Positions 23,008 to 24,515 of a stretch of DNA of 24,515 bases are shown one piece after another (position 1 is the stretch's first letter; every line of letters begins with the position of its first letter). Made by a program: the position numbers and the translations under genes. The DNA is from Pseudomonadota bacterium. Its GTDB lineage: Bacteria > Desulfobacterota > Anaeroferrophillalia > Anaeroferrophillales > Tharpellaceae. The stretch lies in contig DAOWHJ010000014.1 in NCBI GenBank assembly GCA_030641485.1, forward strand, positions 1 through 24,515. The letters run 5' to 3'. The notes beneath the pieces were generated by a model. That model had not been told where the DNA came from. It saw nothing but the letters and a program-made list of their open reading frames with translations, and did not search any database.

Positions 23008-23757
23008 CTATTGGCTCGTGGAAACCGTAGAGCCACCACCATCGCCATTACTATCGCCAACCGTAACGCCAACACCAACGACAATTGCGGTTGCAACAAC
23101 ACCGGTCGCGATTACTGCACCGGTAGACATGCCCAAAATGGTCCCGCTTACAGGTTCAGCAGCCGGAGTTACAACCGCAGCGCCACGATCCGCTACCGGA
23201 ACAACAGCCTTCTTTTTAACATCAGACATCGCCAAGACAATATACTCATCAGCCTTAACCGACTTTGCCCCATCGGCTGTAGCAAAAATCATTCGCCCTT
23301 CTCTGACTCCTACTTTCGTACCGGAATCATCAGCCTGCATGTAGCCACGGACTACGGACTCAGTGCTGGCGTTAAACATAATATCGGCAACACAATAAAC
23401 CCCATCCTGAGTATGAAAGGCCATTTTTGCAGCGCCCTCAGAGATGATAAATTCAACGTGCCCCTGACGAACAAAGAGATTGAAAAAACCATCATTATTA
23501 GCAATCGCCAACTCGGCCTGATCTTCGGCAAGGATGGACACACCACTTGACTTGATCATACACTTACCGTTGCAAATCAACATGGAGCCATCTTCAACCG
23601 GATTTATACCAGAAATTCTTTTACTCAACTTACCATTCTTAAAAACGGAAATATTACCCTGTGAAACTGCCCCATCAGACATCGCAAAGGATGCCCCGAT
23701 TGAACTGACCAAAAACATGGCCAACAGAACGACAAGACCAACGATTCGCTTTTTCAT
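23008..23757 (-). CDS. FecR-domain protein, exported, with C-terminal Gly/Ala/Val-rich hydrophobic helix
   Basis: A 249-aa product from the ATG at 23757, chosen because AGGAG precedes it by eight bases and an N-terminal signal peptide begins there (MKKRIVGLVVLLAMFL, likely cleaved after ASFA, residue 25). The longer upstream frame would start mid-leader and is not supported. Residues about 30-180 form a beta-rich FecR-like domain. A hydrophobic glycine-zipper-like helix (205-234: TGAVIATGVVATAIVVGVGV) follows, then a short acidic Gly/Ser tail. Unlike classical FecR it has no N-terminal cytoplasmic anti-sigma part and no FecI or TonB receptor neighbour. Position before the Wza operon suggests an envelope or polysaccharide role; this is inference. 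Confidence 0.8.
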   Translation of the reverse strand: MKKRIVGLVVLLAMFLVSSIGASFAMSDGAVSQGNISVFKNGKLSKRISGINPVEDGSMLICNGKCMIKSSGVSILAEDQAELAIANNDGFFNLFVRQGHVEFIISEGAAKMAFHTQDGVYCVADIMFNASTESVVRGYMQADDSGTKVGVREGRMIFATADGAKSVKADEYIVLAMSDVKKKAVVPVADRGAAVVTPAAEPVSGTILGMSTGAVIATGVVATAIVVGVGVTVGDSNGDGGGSTVSTSQ

Positions 23758-23765
23758 TCCAAACT

Positions 23766-23770
23766 CTCCT
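23766..23770 (-). promoter_or_regulatory. Ribosome binding site fixing the FecR-like start
   Basis: Minus-strand AGGAG (within AAAAGAGGAGAG) lies eight bases before the ATG at 23757. It places the start 72 codons inside the longest open frame, directly at a signal peptide. Confidence 0.8.
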
Positions 23771-23964
23771 CTTTTGGCTACTAATAAAATACAAGCACTT
23801 TCAATGTTTATTGCAAATAATGGAACGAGAACCCCACAACTCATGGCTATCTTTATGAAAGGGTAATACCGGGGAATACACCCATGAAATAAGGCTGCTT
23901 GAAAAAGTTCTATTTTCAGACAACATCTGTAAACCTGTACTTCCTTCAGAAAACAACCGCAGGA

Positions 23965-23993
23965 GGAATACACCTATCATTTCAAATTGTCAA
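23965..23993 (-). promoter_or_regulatory. Sigma-70 promoter candidate for the FecR-like gene
   Basis: Minus strand: perfect TTGACA (23993-23988), 17-bp spacer, TATTCC (23970-23965; three of six bases). Transcript start would be near 23958, giving a leader of about 200 bases. Confidence 0.5.
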
Positions 23994-24263
23994 GTATTTT
24001 GAGTGACCCTGCTTCCTAACCTTCGCACGGGGGCACGGAACAGAGCTAAAGATTGCGCCCAGAACGTAGTGAAGAAGTACCCTATGGGTATCCATCACTT
24101 CTCGGCAGCTTGAAAATAAACCCGAATATTTACGCTTTAGCGAGAGACGAAAACAATCCTGAAGCTAGTCTGTTCGAACTTCATTTGGAAGAACAGAACA
24201 CTTCACCACAAACCAACGACAACTATTTGATATGATTAGTAAAAGCCACCTTGGTAAGAACGC

Positions 24264-24300
24264 AAAAATGGCCGCTTTCAATGAAGAAAACGACCATTTT
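24264..24300 (-). terminator. Intrinsic terminator after tRNA-Asn
   Basis: On the minus strand, AAAATGGTCG (24300-24291) pairs with CGGCCATTTT (24274-24265) through one G-U wobble, and one more T follows the stem. It begins seven bases after the encoded CCA end of the tRNA. Confidence 0.8.
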
Positions 24301-24306
24301 GATATC

Positions 24307-24382
24307 TGGCTCCCCGGGACGGGCTCGAACCGCCGACCTAGTGGTTAACAGCCACCCGCTCTACCGACTGAGCTACCGAGGA
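24307..24382 (-). tRNA. tRNA-Asn (anticodon GTT)
   Basis: A complete 76-base tRNA including an encoded CCA end. The acceptor stem TCCTCGG pairs with CCGGGGA with two G-U pairs. The D arm has AGCTCAGTCGGTAGAGC, the anticodon loop is CTGTTAA (anticodon GTT) closed by GGTGG/CCACT, and the T arm has GGTTCGAGCC. It is flanked by its own promoter and terminator, so it is monocistronic. tRNA genes are common integration targets, but no integrase or duplicated 3' end was seen. Confidence 0.97.
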
Positions 24383-24395
24383 ACAAAGTGAGGCG

Positions 24396-24424
24396 CTTAT
24401 AGCCCAGCGGCATTTCAGTGTCAA
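24396..24424 (-). promoter_or_regulatory. Sigma-70 promoter of tRNA-Asn
   Basis: Minus strand: perfect TTGACA (24424-24419), a 17-bp spacer and TATAAG (24401-24396; five of six bases), ending 13 bases before the mature 5' end of the tRNA. This is the strongest promoter in the window. Confidence 0.85.
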
Positions 24425-24515
24425 GTTTTTTTTGTTAAAAGTTGCAAAACTAGCAAAATCTCGAGAGTGTCCGAGGTCATTTTTAGATCCAGTAAAATGT
24501 GGGGAGCACACGAGT

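Larger units (their letters stand above)
23758..24306. other. Intergenic region: FecR-like leader plus spacer to tRNA-Asn
   Basis: A 549-bp stretch without a supportable gene. From right to left it holds the tRNA terminator (24264-24300), an imperfect hairpin near 24068-24099 (TACCC/GGGTA and AGTGA/TCACT arms), a promoter (23965-23993) and a roughly 200-base transcribed leader for the FecR-like gene. The leader contains two copies of GGTGTATTCC (minus strand, 23974-23965 and 23882-23873) and an imperfect TCATGG/CCATGA hairpin (23841-23887). No known riboswitch was recognised. Confidence 0.6.

Noticed and set aside
23011..23550. Long plus-strand frames antisense to the FecR-like gene
   Set aside because: Low-complexity Thr/Asn/Arg-rich translations opposite a gene with clear signal peptide, ribosome site and terminator.
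23758..23973. N-terminal extension of the FecR-like frame by 72 codons
   Set aside because: The signal peptide and AGGAG site lie at the internal ATG, and the extension reads as Cys-rich sequence without a ribosome site.
24053..24235. Open frame of 60 codons between the FecR-like promoter and tRNA-Asn
   Set aside because: No ribosome site, no recognisable domain, and part of it is the hairpin near 24068-24099; not supported as a gene.
24307..24382. tRNA-Asn as an integration site of a genomic island
   Set aside because: No integrase gene and no repeated 3' tRNA segment seen in the window; the polysaccharide locus lies on one side only.

Overview
The window looks like chromosome from an anaerobic Gram-negative bacterium of the deltaproteobacterial type (Desulfobacterota/Desulfuromonadales-like). 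The clues are sigma-54 activators with an NtrC-type phosphorelay, an FmdE-like protein, a ferredoxin-tailed aldo/keto reductase, an HD-GYP protein and a Wza/Wzc-type capsule export operon that requires an outer membrane. This assignment is by gene content only. There are no phage structural genes, transposases, CRISPR arrays or rRNA.

Left part (1-9100). A sigma-54 activator with a degenerate receiver (+) converges on a large MscS-type channel gene (-). Reading leftward from 7375 is a tight operon: FmdE-like protein, cytoplasmic PAS histidine kinase, NtrC-family response regulator. The channel gene follows after a 142-bp gap with its own possible promoter. A second leftward unit (9089-7732) encodes an HD-GYP protein and a 127-aa Rossmann-fold protein. 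It is preceded by a good sigma-54 -24/-12 promoter candidate at 9319-9334. Spacers hold a 16-bp perfect inverted repeat and a possible guanylate-kinase tail relic.

Middle part (9586-14436). A solitary N6-adenine-type DNA methyltransferase lies directly behind an amidohydrolase and a small amidohydrolase-tail ORF with a strong ribosome binding site (all -). Facing right are a ferredoxin-fused aldo/keto reductase, leuB and a YjbQ/UPF0047 gene. The reductase has a recognisable promoter and an 18-bp perfect inverted repeat in its leader. A 31-codon micro-ORF resembling the start of phage-Mu GemA-type proteins sits between leuB and yjbQ.

Right part (14608-24515). This is a leftward polysaccharide locus. 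A FecR-like secreted/anchored protein has its own promoter, long leader and terminator. It is followed by six genes, five of whose junctions are overlapping or nearly so: Wza-type export lipoprotein, O-antigen ligase/polymerase-like membrane protein, CpsB-type PHP phosphatase, Wzz/BY-kinase fusion, a membrane-anchored TPR/jelly-roll protein, and a membrane J-domain protein with a long Pro/Lys linker and an NTF2-like end. The first four are a known set (synthesis, length control, export, tyrosine phosphorylation cycle). The last two are poorly understood and are the best candidates for an undescribed accessory module. The window ends with a complete tRNA-Asn, with promoter and terminator.
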